A stretch of DNA of 64,000 bases from Chitinophaga pinensis (GTDB taxonomy: Bacteria > Bacteroidota > Bacteroidia > Chitinophagales > CAMDFR01): contig CAMDFR010000001.1 in the NCBI GenBank assembly GCA_945897725.1, positions 62,001 through 126,000 on the forward strand, read 5' to 3'. The notes beneath the pieces were generated by a model. The model saw only the letters and a list, made by a program, of their open reading frames with translations, was not told where the DNA came from and made no database searches. This document shows, piece by piece, positions 9,042 through 19,600 of this stretch (the stretch's first letter is position 1; each line of letters opens with the position of its first letter). Position numbers and translations under genes: made by a program.

Positions 9042-10284
9042 GATTTTGTTGACTAGATTTATAAAATAGCGTACAGCTTTGTTCCTTCACAAATAAGGAT
9101 CTTGCCTGCTCTTGGATTTGTTCTTCACTGATTTCCATGAAAGATTTTAATTCATCATTAATCAAATCGACATTTCCCATATACTCATAAAAAGCAAGAT
9201 TGGTCGCCCGATTCAGAATATCTAAATCGTTGTACTCACTATAAGATTCAATTTGATTTTTTACCTTTTGAAGTTCACGGGTACCAATTCCATCTTTAAT
9301 AAGTTTGTCTATTTCTGACTGAATTACACGTTCTACATCCGAATAATGAACACCCTCATTTAATTTAGTGTCTATGATAAAAAGTCCTGCATCAAGGCTA
9401 CCTGTCACAAAGCAATTAACTGCTGAGCATAATTTATTTTCTTTCACTAGCTTTTGAAACAATCGAGAAGAATCGCCACTTCCCAAAATATCACTTAAAA
9501 TATCTGTAGCATAATATTCTTTGTCTTGCCTTCGACACATTGCATAGGTTTTATAGAAACAACTCACAGGAACATCTGCGATGACTTCAAGAAATCGCGC
9601 TTCACTTTGCTTTGGTTCTTGCGGAATATTTCTTAGGACTTGTTGACCAGCAGGAATATCGCCAAACCATTTATGAACAAGGTTTTCTACATCTTTCGTT
9701 TGTACACCACCGGCAATGACGATGACTGCGTTGTTGGGAACATAATATCGACTATAAAACTGTTTAACGTCATCCAAGTTTGCTGTTTCAATATGAGAAA
9801 TATCTTTGCCAATCGTTGGCCATTGGTAAGAGTGTACCTTGTATGCCAGGGCACTTAGGTGATGCCATAAATCTCCATAGGGTTGATTGATGCATGTTTC
9901 TTTGAATTCCTCAATCACCACCTGTTTTTGATTATCTAGATTGTCCTGACTAAAATCTAAGGAAAGCATTCTGTCACTTTCGAGCCACAAAGCTGTCTCC
10001 AAATTGCTCACAGGAAGAGTGATATAGTAATTTGTGATGTCGTTCGTTGTAAATGCATTGTTTTCTCCACCAGCAAATTCTAGCGGTGTATCAAAGTTCT
10101 CGATATGCTTACTACCGCCAAACATGAGATGCTCAAACAAATGAGCAAAGCCAGTTTTATTGGGGTCTTCATCTCTAGTACCTACTTTATACAAAGTATT
10201 AATCGTAACCAGAGGCGTCGAATCATCTTCATGCACAATAACTTTTAATCCGTTGGTTAAGGTGAATTGATTGAATTGTATCAT
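9022..10284 (-). CDS. M16 family zinc metallopeptidase, catalytic partner
   Basis: A 420-residue M16B peptidase. The inverted zinc motif is intact: FAHLFEHLMFGG gives His48-x-x-Glu51-His52, and the third ligand is probably one of the Glu pair in VVIEEFKE (125/126). The R/Y substrate-binding motif region appears in LSDILGSGDSSRLFQKLV (about 265-283). It forms a two-gene operon with the non-catalytic M16 protein (20 bp overlap), like the PqqF/YmxG-type heterodimers. The exact substrate (peptides or misfolded proteins) cannot be deduced. The 288 bp upstream hold the terminator of the next gene and no other feature. Confidence 0.93.
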   Translation of the reverse strand: MIQFNQFTLTNGLKVIVHEDDSTPLVTINTLYKVGTRDEDPNKTGFAHLFEHLMFGGSKHIENFDTPLEFAGGENNAFTTNDITNYYITLPVSNLETALWLESDRMLSLDFSQDNLDNQKQVVIEEFKETCINQPYGDLWHHLSALAYKVHSYQWPTIGKDISHIETANLDDVKQFYSRYYVPNNAVIVIAGGVQTKDVENLVHKWFGDIPAGQQVLRNIPQEPKQSEARFLEVIADVPVSCFYKTYAMCRRQDKEYYATDILSDILGSGDSSRLFQKLVKENKLCSAVNCFVTGSLDAGLFIIDTKLNEGVHYSDVERVIQSEIDKLIKDGIGTRELQKVKNQIESYSEYNDLDILNRATNLAFYEYMGNVDLINDELKSFMEISEEQIQEQARSLFVKEQSCTLFYKSSQQNHAEEIK

Positions 10285-10494
10285 GTAGGGATATTATTGT
10301 TTAGTGCTTAATACGATGCCGATTTGATTCATTGGCGATGTCGGTGAACACCCTTGCATCAGGAGATGTCAGCTTTTAATCTACACTCAAACATGTCTGC
10401 TGGAATTTTATTAAACAATCTTTTACAGATGAGCACTTCTTTTTCTATGCATTTTTGCAAATCTTTTTTATACATCAATTTTGTTTTTAATCAT

Positions 10495-10530
10495 AAAAAA
10501 TCCCGTTCTGAAAGTTCTTTCAGAACGGGA
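10495..10530 (-). terminator. Rho-independent terminator of the OmpA-family gene
   Basis: A perfect 13 bp stem (TCCCGTTCTGAAA with TTTCAGAACGGGA) and a 4-base loop. On the minus strand it is followed by six T. It lies 43 bp past the OmpA-family stop codon. Confidence 0.9.
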
Positions 10531-10572
10531 CAAATTTATTGTTTTTGTAGCCAACAGAAGCTACAATTTAAA

Positions 10573-12948
10573 TTAATAGTTTCGTAGGTTTAATTCTACA
10601 CGACGATTCAAGGCTCTACCAGCTGGTGTTTTATTGTCAGCAACTGGAACTGTTTCACCAAAACCTTCTGAGGTAATGCGTGCCGGATCAATTCCTTTTT
10701 TAACAAAATAGTTTAGAACCGCTGCAGCTCTTCTTTTTGATAAATCTAAATTAAATGCATCATCGCCCACATCATCTGTATGACCGCCTATATCGGCATT
10801 CAAGGTTTTGTCAGCATTCAAGGTAGACACTACTTTATCGAGACTAACAAAAGATTCTTTCTTCAAAATATCTTTACCTGTCTCAAAATAGATGCCTTGA
10901 GCTGCTTTTTTAATCTTCTCTAAAATTTCTTTTTTGATTTCTGGGCAGCCTTTATTTGATTTAGGACCTGGTACTGTTGGGCAATTATCTACATTGTCTG
11001 CTAAGCCATCTCCATCCATATCTGGACAGCCTTGGAATTCTTTTGGTCCTTTAATGGTAGGACAAGCATCTTCACTATCTTGTATGCCATCTCCATCCGT
11101 GTCTGGACATCCTTGGAATTCTATTGAACCTTTTACAGTAGGACATTTATCGCTTGGATCTGCAATACCATCACCATCTGTATCTGGACAGCCTTTATAT
11201 TCTTTTAATCCTTTAACATCTGGACAATCATCTTCGCTATCTTGAATACCATCGCCATCTCTATCTGGACAACCTTGGAATGTTTTGAGACCTTTAACAT
11301 CTGGACATTTGTCATCCATGTCCGCAATACCATCGCCATCTCTATCTGGACAGCCATTCATTTCTTTGCTTCCTTTTGCATCTGGACATTTATCTTCTAT
11401 ATCTACAATGCCATCGCCATCCTTGTCTGGACATCCTCCACTTTCACAAGTGCCTTTTTCTTTCTTACACTTATCTGCTTTATTACTCATGAAATCTTTG
11501 TCCTTATCACCTGGTTTTTTGTAAGGGATACTCAGCTTTAATCCCAAATAAATATCTGCGTTATATCTCGTTTTTTTGGCAAGCAATCCTATCATGTCAG
11601 ACGAACCAAGGAATAATGGACCTAAACGCACATTGAGACCTGCTTGAAAATGTTTATTGGCATCAACAGAAAGTGGAAGTGCCAAACCATACCATCTATT
11701 CTCATACTTAGGTGTCAATGAGAAGATAGATGTTCTGTGTAACATAGATCTGTCCTTTGCAAGATTTTGAGAAATAGATGCAGCGACATTTACACCGAAT
11801 CCTTTCCAGATATTCCAGTCAAAGAAAACATTGAATGTAGTTGGTAGCCATAGTTTAATGGCTTTTCTATCTGTCGTATTAAATCGATTCATCAGAATAG
11901 TATCGATATCTGCAATAGACCCTACTTTTGTTCTCACCAATTCCCAGTATGTTGAGTAATCACCACGAACAGTATTAAGGTCATTCGTTGTAAAATCTTT
12001 CGCAACAGTATTGTTTTTATAATTCAAACGTCCCATATCAACGACTGAAAAACCAACGGCATACTTATATTTTTCTTGCCAGTGCTTGTACCATTTGTTG
12101 CAATCCATCTCATAACTATGGTCATCTTTTTTAGGTCTGAATTCATAAACAGCACCCAGGTCAATTCCAATTGAACCTTTTGTCTGAAGCAATTGACTAA
12201 GTCCGAAATCCCCACCAACGTATCCACTTCTTCCGTAACCGCCAGAGCCATTTGATATGGTTATCGAGTCTAAAGTATTAAACTTATAATCGAAGTTGTC
12301 AGCATACAGATAAGCCGAGTGTGTGCCTATTAAATATTTAAAAGTTCCTCCCACTTTTAAAAAGTGATTCTCCTTTTCATATACCACTCTAGAGTATGTA
12401 AGACCTACATCAATCCATGAAGCTAATTTCACAGAAATATTCTGACCGACAAAACTTTTATCTAAGAAATCAATAATTTCATTTCCCTTTTTTCCCATAC
12501 CATGATAGAATGTACGAGCCCATATCTCGTTTACATTATCTGCATTTACAATGAGGTTATGATGATATGTTAATGCAAAAGCATTTTTATTGCTTTTCTT
12601 TTTACCCCAAGCAAACATAAATGACAATGGACCCTGTAGCTGCGTACCTACATAAAGTCTCTTTTCTTTTCCATTTAATTTTTCTGATAAATTATCTGTC
12701 GTAAAGGTTTTTGGAGCAAAAATCAATGTTTTGTCCGCCCCGATATAATTATTATTCACATTAACACCCAAGCTAATCAAATTCATATCAAACTTATAAT
12801 GATTGTCAGCTATCGCAGGATTATAATTTACATTGGTAACTCCTCCAAAGCTTGTGCTATGCATTCCCAAGAATTGCTGTGCATTCATTTTTGCATTCAT
12901 CGTGAATAAAAACACAGCTATAAGAAAGGATGATTTATAATGTTTCAT
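10573..12948 (-). CDS. DUF5723 / thrombospondin type 3 repeat / OmpA outer-membrane protein
   Basis: A ~791-residue envelope protein with three parts. After a signal peptide (MKHYKSSFLIAVFLF... to AQQ) comes a ~490-residue beta-barrel-like domain of the DUF5723 type, beginning FLGMHSTSFGGVTNVNYNPA. Then six to seven calcium-binding TSP3 repeats (DGDGIxDxxDxCPxxKG, about residues 515-690). Last is an OmpA-like peptidoglycan-binding domain with IYFETGKDIL, GGHTDDVGDDAFNLDLSKRR and NRRVEL. It probably links the outer membrane to peptidoglycan through a Ca-stiffened spacer. An in-frame upstream ATG would add 26 residues; the start at 12948 is chosen because the signal peptide begins there. Divergent from guaB. 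Confidence 0.9.
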   Translation of the reverse strand: MKHYKSSFLIAVFLFTMNAKMNAQQFLGMHSTSFGGVTNVNYNPAIADNHYKFDMNLISLGVNVNNNYIGADKTLIFAPKTFTTDNLSEKLNGKEKRLYVGTQLQGPLSFMFAWGKKKSNKNAFALTYHHNLIVNADNVNEIWARTFYHGMGKKGNEIIDFLDKSFVGQNISVKLASWIDVGLTYSRVVYEKENHFLKVGGTFKYLIGTHSAYLYADNFDYKFNTLDSITISNGSGGYGRSGYVGGDFGLSQLLQTKGSIGIDLGAVYEFRPKKDDHSYEMDCNKWYKHWQEKYKYAVGFSVVDMGRLNYKNNTVAKDFTTNDLNTVRGDYSTYWELVRTKVGSIADIDTILMNRFNTTDRKAIKLWLPTTFNVFFDWNIWKGFGVNVAASISQNLAKDRSMLHRTSIFSLTPKYENRWYGLALPLSVDANKHFQAGLNVRLGPLFLGSSDMIGLLAKKTRYNADIYLGLKLSIPYKKPGDKDKDFMSNKADKCKKEKGTCESGGCPDKDGDGIVDIEDKCPDAKGSKEMNGCPDRDGDGIADMDDKCPDVKGLKTFQGCPDRDGDGIQDSEDDCPDVKGLKEYKGCPDTDGDGIADPSDKCPTVKGSIEFQGCPDTDGDGIQDSEDACPTIKGPKEFQGCPDMDGDGLADNVDNCPTVPGPKSNKGCPEIKKEILEKIKKAAQGIYFETGKDILKKESFVSLDKVVSTLNADKTLNADIGGHTDDVGDDAFNLDLSKRRAAAVLNYFVKKGIDPARITSEGFGETVPVADNKTPAGRALNRRVELNLRNY

Positions 12949-13137
12949 TTTAAAATATTTGATTTGGGTATAAAAAAATTCCGCGAAGTAGAATGATTGA
13001 TTCCGCTTTTGAACCACGAAAGACAAAATTAATATTAATTTTTGTTAATTCATTAGATTATTTGAATACCCATTTTTCGAACTCAAAAAGCCATCCTTCA
13101 AGCCTAAAAAAAAACCGTGGTATAAGCAAATATGATT

Positions 13138-13145
13138 TAGTTTTG
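13138..13145 (+). promoter_or_regulatory. -7 box (TAGTTTTG) for guaB
   Basis: An exact TAnnTTTG match 16 bases before the ATG at 13161. It makes the longer upstream reading frame (from 12993) unlikely to be translated. Confidence 0.5.
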
Positions 13146-13160
13146 CAAAAAGAAACAACC

Positions 13161-14627
13161 ATGGCTGCAGCATCAAAATTCTTGTATGAAGGACTCACAT
13201 TCGATGACGTTTTATTAATTCCTGCGTATTCTGAAATACTACCAAGAGAGGTAGAAACCAAAACCAAACTTACACGCAATATTGAAATTAACCTTCCATT
13301 GGTATCTGCCGCGATGGACACCGTAACGGAGTCGAAAATGGCGATTGCATTGGCACGTGAAGGAGGAATCGGTATACTTCATAAAAACATGAGCATTGAA
13401 CGACAAGCAGATGAAGTTAGGAAAGTAAAGCGTTCTGATAGTGGAATGATTTTAGATCCCGTAACGCTGCCTGTTTCTGCCTCGGTAGGTGAAGCTCTTA
13501 AAATCATGGCTGAATACCGAATTGGTGGCATACCAATAGTCGATAACAACCATCTTTTAGTTGGCATCTTAACAAATCGTGATTTACGTTTTGAGACCAA
13601 TAAACGAAAAAAGGTCAGCGAAGTAATGACCAAGGATAAACTGATCACGGCTAAAGACAATATGAGTTTACATAATGCAGAAAAAATTTTACAACAATAC
13701 AAAATTGAAAAATTACCTGTCATTGATAAGCATGGTAAATTGGTTGGCCTAATCACCTACAAGGATACACTTAAAGTAAAGGAGCACCCAAATGGTAGTA
13801 AAGATGGTTATGGTAGATTGTTAGTGGGTGCGGCTGTTGGGGTTACTTCTGACATGATACAAAGAATGGAAGCATTGGTGCATGTAGGTGTAGATGTAAT
13901 CTGCATAGACACTGCACATGGACATAGCAAAGGGGTTTTAGAGGCTGTAAAAAATGCGAGAAAATTATTTAAAAACTTAGACATTGTTGGAGGGAATGTT
14001 GCTACAAAAGCCGGTGCCGAGGCATTGATTGAAGCTGGAGTTGATGCAGTTAAAATTGGAGTTGGTCCGGGATCTATTTGCACCACTAGAATTGTTGCTG
14101 GAGTGGGCGTACCTCAACTTTCTGCCATTATTAATGGAGCGGAAGCGATCAAAAAATCAGGTGTAGCCATTATTGCTGATGGCGGAATTCGATACACAGG
14201 TGATATTGTAAAGGCCATTGCAGCAGGGGCAGATAGTATCATGGCTGGATCGATTTTTGCAGGTGTGGAAGAAAGTCCTGGCGAGACCATCATCTATGAA
14301 GGTCGTAAATTTAAAAGCTACCGTGGCATGGGCTCAGTGGAAGCTATGAAAGAAGGATCAAAAGATAGATATTTTCAAGATGTTGAAGATGATATAAAAA
14401 AATTAGTACCCGAAGGTATTGTTGGAAGAGTGCCATTTAAAGGCACTTTAACAGAAGTAGTACATCAATATGTTGGTGGTTTAAGGGCAGGTATGGGCTA
14501 TTGTGGAGCAAAAAATATTTCACAAATGAAGAAGGCAAGTTTTGTGAAAATTACTGCATCTGGTATGAGAGAAAGTCATCCACATGATGTTACCATAACA
14601 AAAGAAGCTCCTAATTATAGCCGATAA
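13161..14627 (+). CDS. guaB: Inosine-5'-monophosphate dehydrogenase
   Basis: Converts IMP to XMP with NAD+, the first committed step of GTP synthesis. The 488 residues equal the usual bacterial length. The (beta/alpha)8 barrel starts at [15 protein letters not shown]. Two CBS domains are inserted at about 95-205 ([21 protein letters not shown] and the second around [16 protein letters not shown]). The catalytic loop [11 protein letters not shown] carries Cys307, and the flap and active-site segments [11 protein letters not shown] and CGAKNISQM are intact. The frame is open upstream to 12993, but length and a -7 box at 13138 support the ATG at 13161. Convergent with the prenyl synthase, stops 11 bp apart. 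Confidence 0.98.
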   Translation: MAAASKFLYEGLTFDDVLLIPAYSEILPREVETKTKLTRNIEINLPLVSAAMDTVTESKMAIALAREGGIGILHKNMSIERQADEVRKVKRSDSGMILDPVTLPVSASVGEALKIMAEYRIGGIPIVDNNHLLVGILTNRDLRFETNKRKKVSEVMTKDKLITAKDNMSLHNAEKILQQYKIEKLPVIDKHGKLVGLITYKDTLKVKEHPNGSKDGYGRLLVGAAVGVTSDMIQRMEALVHVGVDVICIDTAHGHSKGVLEAVKNARKLFKNLDIVGGNVATKAGAEALIEAGVDAVKIGVGPGSICTTRIVAGVGVPQLSAIINGAEAIKKSGVAIIADGGIRYTGDIVKAIAAGADSIMAGSIFAGVEESPGETIIYEGRKFKSYRGMGSVEAMKEGSKDRYFQDVEDDIKKLVPEGIVGRVPFKGTLTEVVHQYVGGLRAGMGYCGAKNISQMKKASFVKITASGMRESHPHDVTITKEAPNYSR

Positions 14628-14638
14628 AATGCGGTCAT

Positions 14639-15613
14639 CTAAATAGTTCTATCGATTGTATAATCGATTAGTTTCAGGAGAGATTGATTGGCTTCTCCAG
14701 CAGGCATAGAAGCAAGAATACTAATGGCTTCGTTTCGAAAATTGAGCATGATTTTTTCAGTATATTCTAATCCTCCTGATTTCTTCACGAATGCAATAAC
14801 CTCATTTACTTTTTGAGGTTGATCATTTTCATTCTTAACAATATTGATGATTTTTCTTCGTGTAGCTGGGTCACAATTATTGAGCGTATAAATCAAAGGG
14901 AGTGTCATTTTTCGCTCCTTAATATCTATTCCTCTTGGTTTCCCAATCTCAGTGTCTCCATAATCAAACAAGTCGTCTTTAATTTGAAAAGCCATTCCAA
15001 TTTTTTCGCCTAATAATTTTGCTTTTGCGATAATTGTTTCATCACTCGTAACTGATGCTGCTCCACAAGCGCAAGCGGATGAGATTAGGGAAGCTGTTTT
15101 CTGACGAATGATTTCAAAGTAAATATCTTCCTTAATATCCAATCTTCTTGCCTTTTCAATTTGCAATAATTCTCCTTCGCTCATGTCTCTAACAGCATTG
15201 GAAAGAATTTGTAATTGAGTAAAGTGCTTGTTGTCCACAGCTAGCAGCAAACCCTTTGAAAGTAAATAGTCTCCAACCAACACCGCAATTTTGTTTTTCC
15301 AGACAGCATTGATAGATAAGAACCCTCGTCGTTGGTAAGATTCATCAACAACGTCATCATGAACAAGAGTGGCGGTATGTAATAATTCTACTAGAGATGC
15401 TGCATTATAGGTTGAATCGGTAATCTCTCCAAATAATTTAGCAGTCAAAAAAACAAACATTGGTCTAATTTGTTTACCCTTTCGTTGAACGATATAATGA
15501 GTGATAGTATCTAACAAAGCTACCTTACTCTTCATATTTTCTTTTAATCGCTGCTCGAAAATTTCAAGTTCATGAAGAATCGGGCTTTTAATTTCATCCA
15601 GGGCTTTTGACAT
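14639..15613 (-). CDS. Polyprenyl diphosphate synthase (trans-isoprenyl family)
   Basis: Extends allylic diphosphates with isopentenyl diphosphate, making the side chain of menaquinone or a related long-chain isoprenoid. The 324 residues contain both aspartate-rich motifs: LVHDDVVDE (Asp86, Asp87, Asp90) and the second DDLFD near residue 212, plus GKQIRP for diphosphate binding and GKPRGIDIKERKMTLP. The small residues ahead of the first motif (ELLHTATL) suggest a long-chain (C30-C40+) enzyme of the HepT/IspB type; chain length is inferred. A -7 box lies 18 bases upstream of the ATG. Single gene. Confidence 0.93.
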   Translation of the reverse strand: MSKALDEIKSPILHELEIFEQRLKENMKSKVALLDTITHYIVQRKGKQIRPMFVFLTAKLFGEITDSTYNAASLVELLHTATLVHDDVVDESYQRRGFLSINAVWKNKIAVLVGDYLLSKGLLLAVDNKHFTQLQILSNAVRDMSEGELLQIEKARRLDIKEDIYFEIIRQKTASLISSACACGAASVTSDETIIAKAKLLGEKIGMAFQIKDDLFDYGDTEIGKPRGIDIKERKMTLPLIYTLNNCDPATRRKIINIVKNENDQPQKVNEVIAFVKKSGGLEYTEKIMLNFRNEAISILASMPAGEANQSLLKLIDYTIDRTI

Positions 15614-15630
15614 AAATCAGTTATCTGCTC

Positions 15631-15638
15631 CAAAATTA
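15631..15638 (-). promoter_or_regulatory. -7 box (TAATTTTG) for the polyprenyl synthase gene
   Basis: An exact -7 consensus on the minus strand, 18 bases ahead of the ATG. Confidence 0.45.
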
Positions 15639-15674
15639 TTATTATTTATTAATATTAGCTTAAAATATTACACC

Positions 15675-16523
15675 ATGATCATTCGGAAAGAACTTAGCAT
15701 CGAAGGAAAGCATTCTAAAAACATCTTGTTAGATTTCAGATATCAGGAATCGAACACAAAAAATCCTGTGATTATTTTTTGCCATGGTTTCAAAGGCTTT
15801 AAAGATTTTGCTTGTTTCAATTTATTAGCAGATTTTTTTGCAATGAATGGTTATCTATTCTTAAAATTCAATTTTTCTCATAATGGCACAACACCTGAAT
15901 TTCCGACAGACTTCGTGGATCTAGATGCTTTTTCAAAAAATACATTTTCGATTGAATTGGATGATCTCGAAACGGTTATTGATGTTATCCTTGATTCGAA
16001 AAATGAGCACTTCAGAGATCTGATTGACGATAGTGACGTTTCTTTGATTGGCCATAGTAGAGGTGGTGGAATAGCGATTTTGAAAGCATTTGAAGACACA
16101 AGAATTAAAAAATTAATTACTTGGGCTTCAGTGAATCAGTTTGGATACTTCTGGGATGAACAAGTAATGACTCAATGGAAATTAGATGGCATTCGATATG
16201 AGATGAATGGCCGAACAAAGCAGAAAATGCCGATGTTATATAATATTTATGAAGATCTTGAAAAGAACAAAACTCGTCTAGATATCCCTTTTGCTATCAA
16301 AAATTTGAGAAAGCCATTTCTGGCCATTCATGGAGACAAAGATGAGACCGTGCGCGTTGAAAAAGCGATACAAATGAAAGAATGGAATGAGGCGGTAACA
16401 ATCAAAATTATTGAAGGGGCCAATCATACTTTCGATGGAAAGCATCCTTGGGAGGACCTAGAATTACCCCAAAACTCTATGGAATTGGCAGAACAAAGTC
16501 TGTTTTTTATTAAATCTCCTTAA
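15675..16523 (+). CDS. Alpha/beta hydrolase (dienelactone hydrolase/prolyl-oligopeptidase-like)
   Basis: A 282-residue cytosolic alpha/beta hydrolase. The oxyanion region is IIFCHGFKGFKD. The nucleophile elbow is GHSRGG (Ser128). A late Asp lies in LAIHGDKDETV, and the catalytic His is in EGANHTFDGKHPWE. It probably cleaves an ester or peptide-like substrate, but the family is too broad to name one. No signal peptide. It stands alone between the prenyl synthase (divergent) and the giant surface protein. Confidence 0.85.
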   Translation: MIIRKELSIEGKHSKNILLDFRYQESNTKNPVIIFCHGFKGFKDFACFNLLADFFAMNGYLFLKFNFSHNGTTPEFPTDFVDLDAFSKNTFSIELDDLETVIDVILDSKNEHFRDLIDDSDVSLIGHSRGGGIAILKAFEDTRIKKLITWASVNQFGYFWDEQVMTQWKLDGIRYEMNGRTKQKMPMLYNIYEDLEKNKTRLDIPFAIKNLRKPFLAIHGDKDETVRVEKAIQMKEWNEAVTIKIIEGANHTFDGKHPWEDLELPQNSMELAEQSLFFIKSP

Positions 16524-16619
16524 TTTTCTAGATTCAGTCTTAAAAATCATGTACGTAATATCATTTTTTCGTATCTTTTCACGTTGAAAACAAAACATTA
16601 TTGACAATAAATTTTAGTC

Positions 16620-19600
16620 ATGAAAAAATTATTTACATACATCATAGTGAGCATAGCCAGCATCACTATTGCAAAAGCCCAATGGTCTGGAGTCTTTACG
16701 GATGATGCCTATTTACAGGGTACCAAAACTGAAGTTGGCATTTCCAACTGTGGTTCCTTTGGATCAAGGGTTGTTCCAGCACTTATATACGGGTATCATC
16801 CAAACGTGCCTGGCAGAGGACTGGGATTCACCGCTGATGCTGGTAGTAATGGCTGGTCCATTGCAGGTCCTGGCGGATTGCCACCCTATTGTGGAGATTA
16901 TTTTTTACCAGGTTCTCCAGTTGAAGGATTCTCCGTTCAAATCGGAGTGACCAATTATCGCAATTTTAATAACTCTGGGATTTGTGATTTTTTTGACATG
17001 GCCGGCGGAATGATTTGCTATAGTTCTACACTCGATAGAGCAAGTGCTACTTGGCAAAGTTCTGGTCTCGTTGGTGGAGCCCTTAGAGTAACAAATACAA
17101 CCTATGTTCCTGACACTTCATTGTTTTTTGTGACTCAAGTTAAGTTATGTAATGAATCTGGTGCCGCTGTCAATGATGTTTATTATCTAAGACACTTAGA
17201 TCCTGATAACGATCAACCTTGGAGTGCCTATAGTGGTTCTTTCACCACTAGAAACCAAACCTATAGTCAAGGTTCTGACACAACCCCTGGGCTTGTCACC
17301 GCAACTTCCAGAAGCGGATGTTATTTGGGCCTAGGTTCAGAAGCACCATCTACAAGGGTAACTATGGGTGGATTTGCCCCCCCCACAAGAGCTTCAGATG
17401 TTTGGAATGGTATTGCTCCTTATAATGGAACTGTTGGATTGATTAGAAATGCAGATGAAGCCATTTCAATCGCCTTTAAATTTCTTTCTATTGCACCAGG
17501 TACATGTGAATGTTTTGGTTATGCCCACGTTTTAAATCTTTCAGATTTGAGTCGAGCTCTTGTCCTCACTGCTTCAAATGTTGCGCTATATGAAGATACT
17601 ATAAACATTACTGACACCTTAACTAAAGTGATTTGTCTTGGTGACTCAGTAAGCTTTAAAGCTGTGACAACCTGTACAGACTTTTACGCCATTAACTGGA
17701 CCGCTGATCCACCTGGAAGCATTATTGGCTCAGCTGTTTATGATTCGTTAAAAGCAGCCCCGACAGTCACAACAGTATATACTCTTACTGGTATTGGACC
17801 CTGTGGAGCAGATACCTTTAATATTACCGTTATAGTTGATACTTTTATCACCACGCTAGCACTTACTCCAAGCGATACCGCTATATGCAAAGGAGCGAGC
17901 ACTGCTTTGAATGTTACTGGAACTGGATCATATACGTATACATGGTCGCCAGGATCTGGCTTAAGTTCTGCTAGTTCAGGCGCTCCAATAGCTAGTCCTT
18001 TGGGCACTACTAGCTATGCAGTGACGGTCACCTCTACCCTGGCTGGCTGCAAAGATACTTTATACACAAGGGTTCGCGTTGACACCTTGATCGCTACAGC
18101 AGGAAGAGATAGTTCTGTTTGCCCCGGTAGGACGATGATTCTAGGTGGATCGCGTACTTCTAGTCTTGGCTATCCTGTGGCATGGAGTTCTGCACCATCT
18201 GGTGGTTTGGCTTATCTGTCTTCACCTTCAGATACAAATCCAACTTTGATATTTCCACTTGGAGAGCCCGCTGGGTCTTTTACTTATACCTTACTGTCAT
18301 TTAACTATGGTTGTATAGCTCGTGATACGATAACTGTATCGGTATCGGCGTCACCATCGATTACTATGGGGCTTGACTCTATTTATTGTTTGACATCTCC
18401 AAATGATATTATAACCTGCACTCCTTATGGTGGTATGCTTTCAGGCCCAGGAATTATTGACTCTACATTTCATCCATCCATTGCAGGAATTGGTGGTCCT
18501 TATAGGATTTTATATTCTGTAATGACCCCTGCTGGTTGTATAAGCATAGATAGCGCATTCACGGTGGTTGATTCATTTCCATTAGCCCGTTTTATAGGAT
18601 TGTCCAGTACCTACTGCGTGGCTGATTCTTCGGCCATTTTGATTGGTGCGCCTGGTGGTGGTGTTTTTAGTGGTCCAGGAATTAGTGGCAACAGATTCTA
18701 TCCAGCTGTGGCTGGTATTGGCGGACCCTATAATATTCGTTATACATATACCAATCCTATTAGTGGATGTACTGATGATACCATACAAAGAGTTACAGTT
18801 ATTTCAATACCTTCTGTAAGTTTTACCGGATTAGATTCGCAATATTGTATGTCGGGCATTCTAGTTACTCTAACAGGAAGTCCCGCAGGTGGTACATTTT
18901 CTGGACCAGGAATATCGGGAAATATTTTCTCTCCTTCATCAGTTGGCCTTGGTGGACCTTATCAAATCATATATACGTACTCAACCGGTCCATCATGTAT
19001 AGGAGCGGATACACAATATGTAACTGTCAATATGGGTCCTACTGTTAGTTTCTCTGGACTTGCCGCTAGATATTGTATTTATGAAAGTTCTGCTACCTTA
19101 ACAGGTATTCCATCTGGAGGTGTTTTTTCTGGAGTTGGTATATTAGGTACTTCATTTTCACCTGCGGTTGCAGGGGTTGGTGGTCCATACGCTATTGTTT
19201 ACAGCTATACAAATCCATCAACCGGATGTTCTAGTACAGATACTCAGTATGTGAGGGTGAACCCTATACCATCTGTCAGCTTTACAGGTTTAAGTACGCC
19301 ATATTGTATTTATGATTCACCGATAGCGCTTACCGGTCTACCAAGCGGTGGAGTCTTCAGTGGACCCGGAATTAGCGGATCTAGCTTTAGCCCATCATCA
19401 GCTGGATCTGGTGGTCCATTTGCGATCATATACACATACACGGATGCAAATACCTGTGTAAATAGAGATACGAATTATACAACCATAAACCCTAGACCTG
19501 TTGTAACATTCACAGGACTTAACGCTCAGTATTGTTACTACGAATTAGCGAGCACACTTAGTGGTTCTCCGTTAGGAGGTACATTCAGTGGCACAGGAAT

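Noticed and set aside
10934-11541. Plus-strand open frames opposite the TSP3 repeats
   Set aside because: Repetitive Ser/Pro-rich shadows of the calcium-binding repeats in the OmpA-family gene.
12993-13160. N-terminal extension of guaB from the upstream start
   Set aside because: The standard 488-residue length and a -7 box at 13138 both point to the ATG at 13161.
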